From DAOUMF01 sp034411955 (GTDB lineage: Bacteria > Chloroflexota > Dehalococcoidia > SM23-28-2 > RBG-16-64-32), in contig DAOUMF010000003.1 in NCBI GenBank assembly GCA_034411955.1, positions 1-15,128 on the forward strand: a DNA stretch of 15,128 bases, in the 5' to 3' direction. A program made the translations under genes and the position numbers. Shown in pieces: positions 5,774-14,228 of the stretch (position 1 is the first letter of the stretch; each line of letters begins with the position of its first letter). The notes beneath the pieces were generated by a model, which made no database searches, had not been told where the DNA came from, and worked only from the letters and a program-made list of their open reading frames with translations.

Positions 5774-6796
5774 TTGCCTACCGCCGTATCTATGAAGGCC
5801 CTCCTGGAGGCCGGCGTCCACTTCGGCCACCAGACCCGGCGCTGGAACCCGAAGATGAGGAAATTCATCTTCGCCGAGCGCAACGGCATCCACATCATCG
5901 ACCTGGAGCAGACCGTAGACTGCCTGGAAGCGGCCTCTCAGTTCGTCCTCGACCTCGTCGCCGCCGGCCAAACCCTCCTCTTCGTTGGCACCAAGCGTCA
6001 GGCCCAGGACACCATCGAAAGCGAAGCCAAGCGCTGCGGTATGCCTTATGTCAACACGCGCTGGCTCGGCGGCACCCTCACCAACTTCCATACCATCCAG
6101 GGACGCATCGACTACCTCGTCCGCCTGGAGGACGCCAAGGCCCGCGGCGAGCTTGAGCACCTCACGAAGAAAGAGGGCCTCCGCACAGATGAGGAGATCG
6201 CCCGCCTCAACCGCTACCTCGGCGGCATCAAGGAGATGACCACCCTTCCAGGCGCCGTCTTCATCATCGACACCACCAAGGAGGACATCGCCGTCGCTGA
6301 GGCCCTCCGCACCGACATCCCCATCGCCGCCCTCGTCGACACCAACTGCGACCCCGAAGTCATCGACTACCCCATCCCCTCCAACGATGACGCCATCCGT
6401 GCCATCAAACTCATCACCGCTCGCATCGCCGACGCCGTTCTGGAAGGCCTCACCGCCCGCGAGTACGCTCAGAAGGCCGCCGAGGAGGCCGAAATAGAGG
6501 TCGAAGCCTACAAGGAGACCGGCTACGTAGCCTCCCCCGACGAGCCCATGCCCGAGTACACCAAGGCGGGAGGAGAGGAAGCCCCGACTGAGGCCGCAGC
6601 CGCCGAGGCGCCAGCGGCCGAAGAGCAGCCCGCGGCCGAGGAACCCGCTGAGCCCGCTGCCCCCGACCAACCTCCGGAAGCGGAAGCGTCCGCCGAGCCG
6701 CCTCCACAGGAGCAGCCCGGCGAGGAGCAGCCGGCCGCCCAGCCCGCCCAGGAAGGCGAGACCGCCGCGCCGGACGAACCCGTCCCACGCCAGTAG
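5774..6796 (+). CDS. rpsB: 30S ribosomal protein S2
   Basis: S2 binds the back of the small ribosomal subunit near the head-body junction, late in assembly, and helps recruit S1 where S1 exists. The core matches the family: SMKALLEAGVHFGHQTRRWN (6-25), FVGTKRQAQ (70-78), RWLGGTLTNF (96-105), and the signature from PGAVFIIDT through DIAVAEA to ALVDTNCDP (159-194). The TTG at 5774 is preferred over the ATG at 5792 because GAAGGAG (5761-5767) is 6 bases upstream of the TTG but 24 from the ATG. The product has 340 residues, about 90 longer than a typical S2. The extra length is a C-terminal tail from about 250 onward, rich in Ala, Glu, Pro and Gln, with no Lys or Arg between residues 265 and 338. 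It heads the operon and lies 18 bases before tsf. Confidence 0.98.
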   Translation: MPTAVSMKALLEAGVHFGHQTRRWNPKMRKFIFAERNGIHIIDLEQTVDCLEAASQFVLDLVAAGQTLLFVGTKRQAQDTIESEAKRCGMPYVNTRWLGGTLTNFHTIQGRIDYLVRLEDAKARGELEHLTKKEGLRTDEEIARLNRYLGGIKEMTTLPGAVFIIDTTKEDIAVAEALRTDIPIAALVDTNCDPEVIDYPIPSNDDAIRAIKLITARIADAVLEGLTAREYAQKAAEEAEIEVEAYKETGYVASPDEPMPEYTKAGGEEAPTEAAAAEAPAAEEQPAAEEPAEPAAPDQPPEAEASAEPPPQEQPGEEQPAAQPAQEGETAAPDEPVPRQ

Positions 6797-6814
6797 CCGA
6801 CAAGGAGAGCCACC

Positions 6815-7318
6815 GTGCCCATATCTGCCGCGGCCGTCAAGGAACTGCGCGACCTCACCGGCGCCGGCATGCTGGACTGCAAGACCGCCCTCGAACAGGC
6901 AAACGGCAACCTCGACAAGGCCAAAGATATCCTGCGCCAGAAGGGCCACGCCGCCGCCGCTAAGCGAGCCGAACGCGTCACCGCCCAGGGCATCGTCCAA
7001 GCCTACCTGCACCACGACAGCCGCCTCGGCGCCCTCGTCGAGATCAACTGCGAGTCCGACTTCGTCGCCCGCACCGACGATTTCCGTCGGCTCGCTCAGG
7101 ACATCGCCCTCCAGGTCGCGGCCACCAACCCCCGCTACCTCTCCCCCGAGGACATCCCCGACGGCACAGAGGACGACCCCAACGAGCTGTGCCTCCTCCT
7201 CCAGCCCTTCGTCCGCGACGAATCCGTCATCATCCAGAACATGATCACCGAGGCCATCAGCAAGACGGGCGAGAACATCCGCGTGCGGCGCTTCGCCCGC
7301 TTCGAACTGGGGCGCTGA
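6815..7318 (+). CDS. tsf: Elongation factor Ts, short form
   Basis: EF-Ts is the guanine-nucleotide exchange factor that regenerates EF-Tu-GTP. The N-terminal UBA-like domain is clear (AAAVKELRDLTGAGMLDCK, residues 5-23, and NLDKAKDILRQKG, 32-44). The EF-Tu contact motif normally TDFV is SDFV here (81-84, in INCESDFVAR). The C-terminus ends in the family motif TGENIRVRRFARF (151-163). At 167 residues it is far shorter than the E. coli protein of about 283 and lacks the second core subdomain and the coiled coil, like the short EF-Ts of Thermus and Dehalococcoides. The GTG at 6815 has AAGGAG (6802-6807) 7 bases upstream. It lies between rpsB and pyrH, the usual bacterial order. Confidence 0.97.
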   Translation: MPISAAAVKELRDLTGAGMLDCKTALEQANGNLDKAKDILRQKGHAAAAKRAERVTAQGIVQAYLHHDSRLGALVEINCESDFVARTDDFRRLAQDIALQVAATNPRYLSPEDIPDGTEDDPNELCLLLQPFVRDESVIIQNMITEAISKTGENIRVRRFARFELGR

Positions 7319-7321
7319 TCC

Positions 7322-8089
7322 ATGGCCGAAGACGCTCCCAAACGCGTCCTCCTCAAGCTCAGCGGCGAAGCACTCATGGGCGACCTCCCCTACGGCATCG
7401 ACCCCGCCATGCTGAACACCGTCGCCGGGCAGCTTAGAGCCGTTCAGGAGATGGACATCCAGGTCGCCATCGTCGTCGGCGGCGGCAACATCTACCGCGG
7501 CGCCGAGGCCTCCGCCGTTGGTATGGACCGGGCCACCGCCGACTACGCCGGCATGCTCGCCACCATCATCAACGCCCTCGCCCTGCAGGACGCCCTGGAG
7601 CGCAACGGCCTCACCGTCCGCACCCAGAGCGCGATCTCCGTCACTGCCGTCGCCGAGCCCTACATTCGCCGCCGCGCTATGCGGCACCTGGACAAGGGCC
7701 GGGCAGTCATCTTCGCCGCCGGTACCGGCAACCCCTACATGACCACCGACACCGCCGCCGCCCTTCGCGCCATCGAGATCGACGCCGATGTCCTCCTCAT
7801 GGCCAAGAAGAACGTCAACGGCGTCTTCGAGGCTGATCCCCTGAAGGACCCCTCCGCCCGCAAGTTCCGCACCCTCAACTACCTTGACGCCCTCAACCGC
7901 CGCCTCCAGGTCATGGACTCCACCGCCGTCTCTTTGTGCATGGAGAACTCCCTGCCCATCATCGTCTTTGACCTGCGAATGCCCGGCAGCATCGAACTGG
8001 CCGCATCCGGAAAGGCCACCGGTACCACCGTAGGCGACCTGCAGACCGTACTGGAGGACGCCTCAGCCCCCGCCAAGCCTCCGAGGTGA
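7322..8089 (+). CDS. pyrH: Uridylate kinase (UMP kinase)
   Basis: The 255-residue product phosphorylates UMP to UDP in pyrimidine nucleotide synthesis. It belongs to the amino acid kinase fold and normally acts as a hexamer. The phosphate-binding N-terminus is KRVLLKLSGEALMG (7-20), followed by VVGGGNIYRG (51-60), the UMP site around MDRATADYAGMLATIINAL (68-86), the FAAGTGNPYMTTDTAAALRA stretch (131-150) and the nucleotide loop AKKNVNGVFEADP (161-173). It starts 3 bases after the tsf stop, with only a weak Shine-Dalgarno inside the end of tsf, so translation is probably coupled. The last 12 or so residues (DASAPAKPPR) are a short unstructured tail. It is complete, with no unusual substitutions that I can see. 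Confidence 0.98.
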   Translation: MAEDAPKRVLLKLSGEALMGDLPYGIDPAMLNTVAGQLRAVQEMDIQVAIVVGGGNIYRGAEASAVGMDRATADYAGMLATIINALALQDALERNGLTVRTQSAISVTAVAEPYIRRRAMRHLDKGRAVIFAAGTGNPYMTTDTAAALRAIEIDADVLLMAKKNVNGVFEADPLKDPSARKFRTLNYLDALNRRLQVMDSTAVSLCMENSLPIIVFDLRMPGSIELAASGKATGTTVGDLQTVLEDASAPAKPPR

Positions 8090-8093
8090 CGCA

Positions 8094-8651
8094 ATGATCG
8101 ACGACGCCCTTTTGGACGCCACCGACCGCATGGAGAAGACACTGGACACCCTCCAGCGCGACCTCGCCACCGTCCGCACCGGCCGCGCCAGCCCCGCCCT
8201 CGTCGAGCACCTCAGGGTCGACTACTACGGCACGCCTACCCCCCTCAACCAACTGGCCACCATCTCCACCCCAGAGGCCCGCCTCATCGTTATCCAGCCC
8301 TGGGACCGCGGCTCCATCCGCGCCGTCGAGAAGGCGATCCTGAAGTCGGACCTGGGCCGCAACCCCGCCAGCGACGGCACCGTCATCCGCCTCGCCATCC
8401 CCCAGCTCACCGAGGAGCGCCGGCGGGAGATCGCCAAACAGATCCGAAAGCGCGCTGAAGACGCCCGCGTCGCCGTGCGCAACATCCGCCGCGACTGTCA
8501 CGACCGCATCCGCCGCCTCGAGCACGACCACCAGATTTCCAAGGACGACCTCCACCGCTCCGAGAACGACCTCCAGGAACTCACCGATGACCACATCAAG
8601 GATATCGACAAGATAGGCCAGGAAAAGGAGGAGGAGGTACTCGCCGTTTGA
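8094..8651 (+). CDS. frr: Ribosome recycling factor
   Basis: The 185-residue product splits post-termination ribosomes together with EF-G. It has the full family length and pattern: the helical arm LDTLQRDLATVRTGRASPAL (17-36), the beta domain with VDYYGTPTPLNQLA (42-55) and the QPWDR turn (68-72), LGRNPASDGTVIRLAIPQLT (86-105), then the return helices EERRREIAKQIRKRAEDARV and VRNIRRD up to the C-terminal EEEVLAV. GAGGTGA (8083-8089), which overlaps the pyrH stop, sits 4 bases before the ATG and acts as its ribosome binding site. The tsf-pyrH-frr order is conserved in many bacteria. A 56-base gap separates it from uppS, without an evident promoter or terminator. Confidence 0.98.
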   Translation: MIDDALLDATDRMEKTLDTLQRDLATVRTGRASPALVEHLRVDYYGTPTPLNQLATISTPEARLIVIQPWDRGSIRAVEKAILKSDLGRNPASDGTVIRLAIPQLTEERRREIAKQIRKRAEDARVAVRNIRRDCHDRIRRLEHDHQISKDDLHRSENDLQELTDDHIKDIDKIGQEKEEEVLAV

Positions 8652-8707
8652 CCCGCCGGCCAGCAACCGTCCAGACGCCTGAGCGTTCTAACTAGGTGAC
8701 GATAAGC

Positions 8708-9547
8708 ATGGCAATTGCCGTCCGCGCCCGTAGAAAGGCTCCGCCCCCGCCTCCCCTCGCCCTGCCCCAGGTGCCGAGACACGTGGCCATCATCATGGAC
8801 GGCAACGGCCGCTGGGCCGCCCGCCGCGGCCTCCCCCGCCTAGCCGGCCACCGCGCCGGCACCGAAAACCTTCGCCGCGTCATCGAACGCCTTGGCGACT
8901 ACGAAGTCCGCTTCCTCACCCTCTACGCCTTCTCCACCGAGAACTGGAATCGTCCCAGGCGCGAGGTCCGCGGCCTCATGACCATCCTCCGTCACTACCT
9001 CAAGCGCGAGATCAAGCGCCTGCACAAGAACGGCATCCGCCTACTCCATATCGGCAACCTGGACGCCCTTGACCTCAACCTCCAGCGCCAGGTCCTCGAC
9101 GCCATCGACCTCACCAAGGACAACGACCGCATGACCCTCTGCGTCGCCTTCAACTACGGCGGCCGCGCCGAGATCGTCGACGCCGTCCGCCGCATCGTGG
9201 CCGAAGGCGTATCCCCCACCCAGCTCGATGAGGCCCTGTTCACCAGCTACCTCCACACCGCACAACTCCCCGACCCCGACCTCAACATCCGCACAGCCGG
9301 CGAGATTCGCCTCTCCAACTTCCTCCTCTGGCAAGGCGCCTACGCCGAATTCCTATCCACCCCCGTCTACTGGCCAGACTTCGACGTCCACGACATCGAC
9401 GAGGCCCTCCTCGCCTACAGCCAGCGCAAGCGACGCTTCGGCGGCCTCGCCCCCGAGGAGGTGGACTACCCCACGCCGACCAACGGAGGAAACGGCGCCC
9501 GCCCCAACCGCCGGCGCCCCCACGGGCGCAACAACGCCCATCGCTGA
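8708..9547 (+). CDS. uppS: Isoprenyl transferase (undecaprenyl diphosphate synthase family)
   Basis: This cis-prenyltransferase adds isopentenyl diphosphate units to make the long-chain polyprenyl diphosphate that becomes the lipid carrier for cell wall and glycan synthesis. It is cytoplasmic and membrane-associated. The catalytic aspartate is Asp31 in HVAIIMDGNGRWA (25-37). Other family blocks are LTLYAFSTENWNRP (70-83), FNYGGRAEI (148-156), and the substrate motif NIRTAGEIRLSNFLLWQ (193-209), where most members have RTSGE-R. YWPDFD follows at 221-226. Product chain length cannot be read from the sequence. An Arg/Pro-rich N-terminal leader of about 20 residues and a Gly/Arg/Asn-rich tail (250-279) flank the core. 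The ATG at 8708 has AGGTGA (8695-8699 region) about 8 bases upstream. The stop overlaps the cdsA start by one base (TGATG). Confidence 0.96.
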   Translation: MAIAVRARRKAPPPPPLALPQVPRHVAIIMDGNGRWAARRGLPRLAGHRAGTENLRRVIERLGDYEVRFLTLYAFSTENWNRPRREVRGLMTILRHYLKREIKRLHKNGIRLLHIGNLDALDLNLQRQVLDAIDLTKDNDRMTLCVAFNYGGRAEIVDAVRRIVAEGVSPTQLDEALFTSYLHTAQLPDPDLNIRTAGEIRLSNFLLWQGAYAEFLSTPVYWPDFDVHDIDEALLAYSQRKRRFGGLAPEEVDYPTPTNGGNGARPNRRRPHGRNNAHR

Positions 9548-10365
9548 TGCTCCCTCAACGGGTCGCCGTCTCCATCGTCGGCATACCCGTAGTCATCGCC
9601 CTCACCCTGCTCGGCGGCCCCACCTTCACCGCCGCCGTCGCCCTTGTCCTCGCTATCGCCGTCCTCGAGTTCTATCCGGCCACCGACCCCGCCTCCGCCC
9701 CCGGCGAGAGCCGCGGCCTGCGCCATCAGCGTCTGCCCGGCCTCATCGGCACCGCCGGCGTCATCCTTCTCGTCGCCGCCGCCGACAACGGCTTCGACTG
9801 GTGGGCCCGCGCCCTCACCCTCCTCATCCTCCTGCCCTTCCTCCCTCCCATCCTCTCAGGCGACAAGGCCACCGGCCTCAGGGACTGGCTCTGGGCCCTC
9901 GGCGGCCTCATCTACGTGGGCTTCCTCGGCTCCCACCTCGTCTTCCTGCGGGACGCCCCCAACGGCCGCGACTGGGTCCTGCTGGCCCTCTTCGCCACCT
10001 TCGCCACCGATACCTCCTCCTACTTCGTGGGCCGGCTGATCGGACGCACCAAGATAACGCCCGCCATCAGCCCCGGCAAGACCCTCGAGGGCTCCCTGGC
10101 AGGGTTCGCCGGCGGCGTCGGCGCCGTACTCGTCCTCAACTGGGCCCTTGACGCCGGCGCGGGCGCGGAGATCATACCCCTGGCTCTCCTCCTCCCCCTC
10201 GCCGCCGAGCTGGGCGACCTGGCGGAATCCCTCATCAAGCGCGGCGCCGGCGTTAAGGACGCCTCCCGCGTCATCCCCGGCCACGGCGGCTTCCTCGACC
10301 GCCTGGACAGTCTCCTCTTCACCATACCCCTGGTATACTACTACCTGACATGGGTAGTCCTGTGA
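9547..10365 (+). CDS. cdsA: Phosphatidate cytidylyltransferase (CDP-diglyceride synthase)
   Basis: The 272-residue integral membrane enzyme makes CDP-diacylglycerol from phosphatidic acid and CTP, the branch point for bacterial phospholipids. The PROSITE-type signature is complete at residues 228-254: SLIKR, then VKD at 236-238, PGHGGFLDRLD at 244-254. ATDTSSYFVGRLIGRTKI (153-170) and SPGKTLEG (175-182) precede it, as in the family. Hydrophobic segments cover roughly residues 7-42, 65-80, 88-105, 118-134, 145-163, 185-220 and 256-272, consistent with a multi-pass protein. The ATG shares one base with the uppS stop. No Shine-Dalgarno is evident, so translation is probably coupled to uppS. The uppS-cdsA-dxr order is common in bacteria. 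Confidence 0.97.
   Translation: MLPQRVAVSIVGIPVVIALTLLGGPTFTAAVALVLAIAVLEFYPATDPASAPGESRGLRHQRLPGLIGTAGVILLVAAADNGFDWWARALTLLILLPFLPPILSGDKATGLRDWLWALGGLIYVGFLGSHLVFLRDAPNGRDWVLLALFATFATDTSSYFVGRLIGRTKITPAISPGKTLEGSLAGFAGGVGAVLVLNWALDAGAGAEIIPLALLLPLAAELGDLAESLIKRGAGVKDASRVIPGHGGFLDRLDSLLFTIPLVYYYLTWVVL
10331..10339 (+). promoter_or_regulatory. Internal extended -10 candidate ahead of dxr
   Basis: TGGTATACT is an extended -10 (TG-N-TATACT), the same core as at the rpsB promoter. It lies inside the last codons of cdsA. The sequence 17 bases upstream (TCTCCT) is not a -35. The transcript would start near 10346, about 20 bases before dxr. Because it codes for LVYYY in CdsA it may be a chance match. 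Confidence 0.3.
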
Positions 10366-11507
10366 TGGGCCGCCGCCTCGGCCTCGTCGTCCTCGGCTCC
10401 ACCGGCTCCATCGGCCGTCAGACCCTGGACGTCGTCCGCTCCCTCCCCGGCCGCTTCACCGTCATCGGCCTGGCCGCCGGGGCCAACGTCACCCTCCTGG
10501 AGGAGCAGGCCCGCGAGTTCCGCCCTCGCCTGATCTCCTCCGAGCGCGAGGGAGAGTACCTGCGCGGCCGCATCTCCGCCTCCTGGGCCACCATGGAAGA
10601 GATGGCCTCCCACCCCGACGCCGACCTGGTGGTGGTCGCTACCGTGGGCACCGCCGGCCTGGCGCCGACGCTGGCCGCCCTGCGCGCCGGCAAGGCCGTG
10701 GCCCTGGCCAACAAAGAGGTCCTGGTCATCGCCGGCCAGCTCATCACCACCGAGGCCCGCCGTCGCCGCTCCGAGCTCCGCCCCATCGACAGCGAGCACT
10801 CCGCCATCTGGCAGTGCCTCTGGGGTGAACAGCCGCACAGCGTCCAGCGCATCATCCTCACCGCCTCCGGCGGCCCCTTCCGCGATTTGCCGCCCGAGGA
10901 GCTGAGCCGGGTCACAGCCGAGCAGGCGCTGCGGCACCCCAACTGGCAGATGGGACAGAAGATCACCGTGGACAGCGCCACCCTCCTCAACAAGGGGCTG
11001 GAGTGCATCGAGGCCCGCTGGCTGTTCGACGTTCCCCTGGACCACATCGATGTCCTCCTTCACAGGGAGAGCATCGTCCACTCCCTCGTGGAGTTCAGGG
11101 ACGGCTCCATAAAGGCGCAACTGGGCGTCCCCGATATGCGTCTACCCATACAGTGCGCCCTCACCTATCCGGAGCGGATGCCTGGCACAGCCGTGCCCCG
11201 CCTGGACCTGAGGCGCATCGGCGCCCTCAGCTTTGGAACGCCTGAGATGAAGCGATACCCCTGCCTGAGCCTGGCCCTGGAAGCCGGCCGCCGTGGCGGC
11301 ACCTTCCCCGCCGTCCTCTGCGCCGCCGACGAGGTCGCCATCCAGCACTTCCTCGCCGGCCACCTCCGCTTCACCGACATCGCCCCCGTCATCGAAGACG
11401 TCCTGACCGCCCACGCCGGCACCGCCGACCCTGCCCTGGACGACATCCTCGCCGCCGACTCCGCCGCTCGCGCCTCCGCCGAGGACTGGATCAAGGCCAA
11501 GACATAG
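10365..11507 (+). CDS. dxr: 1-deoxy-D-xylulose 5-phosphate reductoisomerase
   Basis: The 380-residue product converts DXP to 2-C-methyl-D-erythritol 4-phosphate with NADPH, the first committed step of the MEP isoprenoid pathway. The NADPH loop GSTGSIG is at residues 11-17. Others are ALANKE (113-118), the metal-binding DSEH (142-145), TASGGPF (166-172), the active-site stretch from HPNWQMG to DSATLLNKGLE (191-213), and the flexible loop region LHRESIVHSLVEF (232-244). Cofactor-binding, catalytic and C-terminal domains are all present. The ATG at 10365 shares one base with the cdsA stop, mirroring the uppS-cdsA junction. An in-frame ATG at 10350 would add five residues and overlap cdsA by 16 bases. 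Neither has a clear Shine-Dalgarno. IspG, a later enzyme of the same pathway, is two genes downstream. Confidence 0.97.
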   Translation: MGRRLGLVVLGSTGSIGRQTLDVVRSLPGRFTVIGLAAGANVTLLEEQAREFRPRLISSEREGEYLRGRISASWATMEEMASHPDADLVVVATVGTAGLAPTLAALRAGKAVALANKEVLVIAGQLITTEARRRRSELRPIDSEHSAIWQCLWGEQPHSVQRIILTASGGPFRDLPPEELSRVTAEQALRHPNWQMGQKITVDSATLLNKGLECIEARWLFDVPLDHIDVLLHRESIVHSLVEFRDGSIKAQLGVPDMRLPIQCALTYPERMPGTAVPRLDLRRIGALSFGTPEMKRYPCLSLALEAGRRGGTFPAVLCAADEVAIQHFLAGHLRFTDIAPVIEDVLTAHAGTADPALDDILAADSAARASAEDWIKAKT

Positions 11508-11580
11508 CCTGGCGACGCACCTCTGAAACGTACCTCTCTAGGAATGACGACTGACGCGAATCATCACCGCAAGGCAGCCG

Positions 11581-11659
11581 GACAGACCAACAAACCAACA
11601 AGCCTGCAAACCTCACGCTGCTGGAAAGGTTTGTCGGTTTCCAGGTTTGTTGGTTTGGG
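11581..11659. repeat. Four tandem octamers followed by four inverted octamers upstream of rseP
   Basis: Left block: GACAGACC (11581-11588), AACAAACC (11589-11596), AACAAGCC (11597-11604), TGCAAACC (11605-11612). Right block, complementary in type: GGTTTGTC (11628-11635), GGTTTCCA (11636-11643), GGTTTGTT (11644-11651), GGTTTGGG (11652-11659). The consensus is AACAAACC and its reverse complement, separated by 15 bases. Bases 11592-11612 can pair with 11636-11656 as a 21-bp stem with one mismatch and one G-T pair. A shorter rival hairpin pairs 11607-11613 with 11627-11633. The rseP ATG lies 28 bases after the array. It could be a dispersed repeat family, a protein-binding array or an RNA switch or attenuator; the sequence alone does not decide. 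Confidence 0.85.
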
Positions 11660-11687
11660 AACGGCGGGGATGAGGGGACCGTAGCGC

Positions 11688-12758
11688 ATGGATATCATCC
11701 TCTACACTATCCTCCCCTTCGTCGGCGTCCTCGTCGTCCTCATCATCGTCCACGAGCTCGGACACTTCCTCACCGCTAAGCTCACCGGCGTCAAGGTCCT
11801 GGAAGCCGGCCTAGGCTACCCCCCTCGCATATGGGGCTTCACCTGGCGCGACACCCTCTATTCCATCAACTGGCTCCCCCTGGGCGGCTTCGTCCGGCTC
11901 CTGGGCGAGGAGGACCCCTCCGACCCCGGCAGCCTGGCCGCCAAACCCCGCTGGGTCCGCCTCCTCGTCCTCGCATCCGGCTCCGGCATGAACTTCATCC
12001 TCCCCATCCTCCTCTTCGCCATCGCCTTCATGATCCCCCACGACGTCAACGTCGGCCTCACCCAGATAACCGACGTCGTGCCAAATGCGCCCGCCCAGGA
12101 GGCCGGCCTCCAGTCCGGCGACGTTATCTTCGAGATCAATGGCGACGAGGTCCGCAACGTGCGCGAGGTCAGCCTCGCCATCCGCCTCAACCTCGGCGAG
12201 ACCATCGACTTCACCGTCAAGCACCCCGACGGCGTTATCGAGACGATCCCCGTCCACGCCCGCTGGTCGCCCCCCCAAGGCCAGGGGCCCACAGGCATCC
12301 AGATCGCCTCCCTCTACCCCTTCACCGAGAAGGAAAGCTTCCCTCCCTGGCAGGCCGTCCCCAAGGGCTGGACATCCACCCTTAACTCCCTCATCCTCGC
12401 CCGCAACGAGGTCATCTCCTGGTTCAAGGGCGGCTCAGGCCCCGATGTCGCCGGACCCGTAGGTATCGCCCAGGCCACCGGCGAGGTAGTGGAGGAGTCC
12501 GGCTTCGACATCCTCCTGGAGTTCGCCGCCCTCCTCTCCATCAACCTCGCCATCATCAACATCCTCCCCCTGCCCATGCTCGACGGCGGCCGCATCGTCT
12601 TCGTCCTCCTGGAGATCGTCCGCCGCGGCAAGCGCATCGCCCCGGAGAAAGAAGCGCTGGTGCACCTCGTAGGCCTCGCCCTGATCATTACTCTCGCGAT
12701 CGTTATCACCTACTTCGACATCATCCGCATTATCAGCGGGGAGAGCCTGTTCCGTTAG
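11688..12758 (+). CDS. rseP: RseP-type site-2 intramembrane zinc metalloprotease
   Basis: The 356-residue product is an S2P (M50) protease that cuts membrane-embedded substrates such as anti-sigma factors or remnant signal peptides. The first membrane helix holds the zinc motif HELGH (22-26), and the third ligand region is NILPLPMLDGGR (291-302). A single PDZ domain (about 122-178, with VVPNAPAQEAGLQSGD and INGDEV) lies between the membrane parts, as in the one-PDZ group. E. coli RseP has two. GPVGIAQATG (256-265) precedes the last helices, and transmembrane stretches are at about 5-30, 98-116, 277-296 and 323-343. GAGGGGA (11672-11678) lies 9 bases before the ATG. The dxr-rseP-ispG order is common in bacteria. 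A 180-base gap containing an octamer array separates it from dxr. Its substrate here is unknown. Confidence 0.95.
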   Translation: MDIILYTILPFVGVLVVLIIVHELGHFLTAKLTGVKVLEAGLGYPPRIWGFTWRDTLYSINWLPLGGFVRLLGEEDPSDPGSLAAKPRWVRLLVLASGSGMNFILPILLFAIAFMIPHDVNVGLTQITDVVPNAPAQEAGLQSGDVIFEINGDEVRNVREVSLAIRLNLGETIDFTVKHPDGVIETIPVHARWSPPQGQGPTGIQIASLYPFTEKESFPPWQAVPKGWTSTLNSLILARNEVISWFKGGSGPDVAGPVGIAQATGEVVEESGFDILLEFAALLSINLAIINILPLPMLDGGRIVFVLLEIVRRGKRIAPEKEALVHLVGLALIITLAIVITYFDIIRIISGESLFR

Positions 12759-12941
12759 GGACTCGGAGCTACCGCCACGGGGATTTGTGGGTTGACGAAC
12801 GCAAGTCGAGTCTTGTCGTTTTGAGCGCCCACCACGTCCGCTCTTAGAAGACTGTATCTTCGCGAAGGCGTCAGTCCGCCTCGGGCGGGAATCTGGGGCG
12901 GGGTCCACGCCCGAGCGCAGCTCACCATCCGATCCTCAGGC

Positions 12942-12969
12942 TTGCCCAGCCCCATCTCCTCCCGCACAA
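12942..12969 (+). promoter_or_regulatory. Promoter candidate for ispG
   Basis: TTGCCC (12942-12947, 4/6) and CACAAT (12964-12969, 4/6) are 16 bases apart. They would start a transcript at about 12976, practically at the ispG ATG (12978). That agrees with the lack of a Shine-Dalgarno there. The rest of the gap from 12759 holds an 8-bp stem CTCGGGCG (12880-12887) with CGCCCGAG (12908-12915) around a 20-base loop, and no recognisable riboswitch or terminator. Confidence 0.35.
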
Positions 12970-12977
12970 TACAACTG

Positions 12978-14171
<1,194 letters not shown>

Positions 14172-14228
14172 CCGACCTCCACAACCCGCCCCCTTGACCG
14201 CCAGCCCCCCACCGCCGACCCTATCCCC

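Noticed and set aside
5774..5794. ATG at 5792 as the start of S2
   Set aside because: The strong GAAGGAG is correctly spaced only for the TTG at 5774, and the extra six residues match the common S2 N-terminus.
5609..7687. 692-residue open frame on the minus strand across rpsB, tsf and part of pyrH
   Set aside because: It spans three clear + strand genes, is highly repetitive in Gly, Leu, Val and Asp, and shows no domain that I recognise. It is an antisense shadow.
11581..11659. CRISPR array
   Set aside because: The units are 8 bases long with no spacers, and half are inverted. This is not CRISPR architecture, and no cas gene is present.
12792..12826. TTGACG as a -35 box, and GTCGTTTTGAGCG as a decayed repeat copy, in the rseP-ispG gap
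   Set aside because: No -10 box lies at the right spacing from TTGACG. The repeat likeness is only 10 of 13 bases, and the CGAAGG half does not follow.
12840..12920. Riboswitch or T-box leader ahead of ispG
   Set aside because: An 8-bp stem exists, but no conserved riboswitch core or T-box sequence is visible.
12755..12967. 70-residue minus-strand open frame in the rseP-ispG gap
   Set aside because: No Shine-Dalgarno, no recognisable domain, and it only fills the intergenic gap. It is probably chance.
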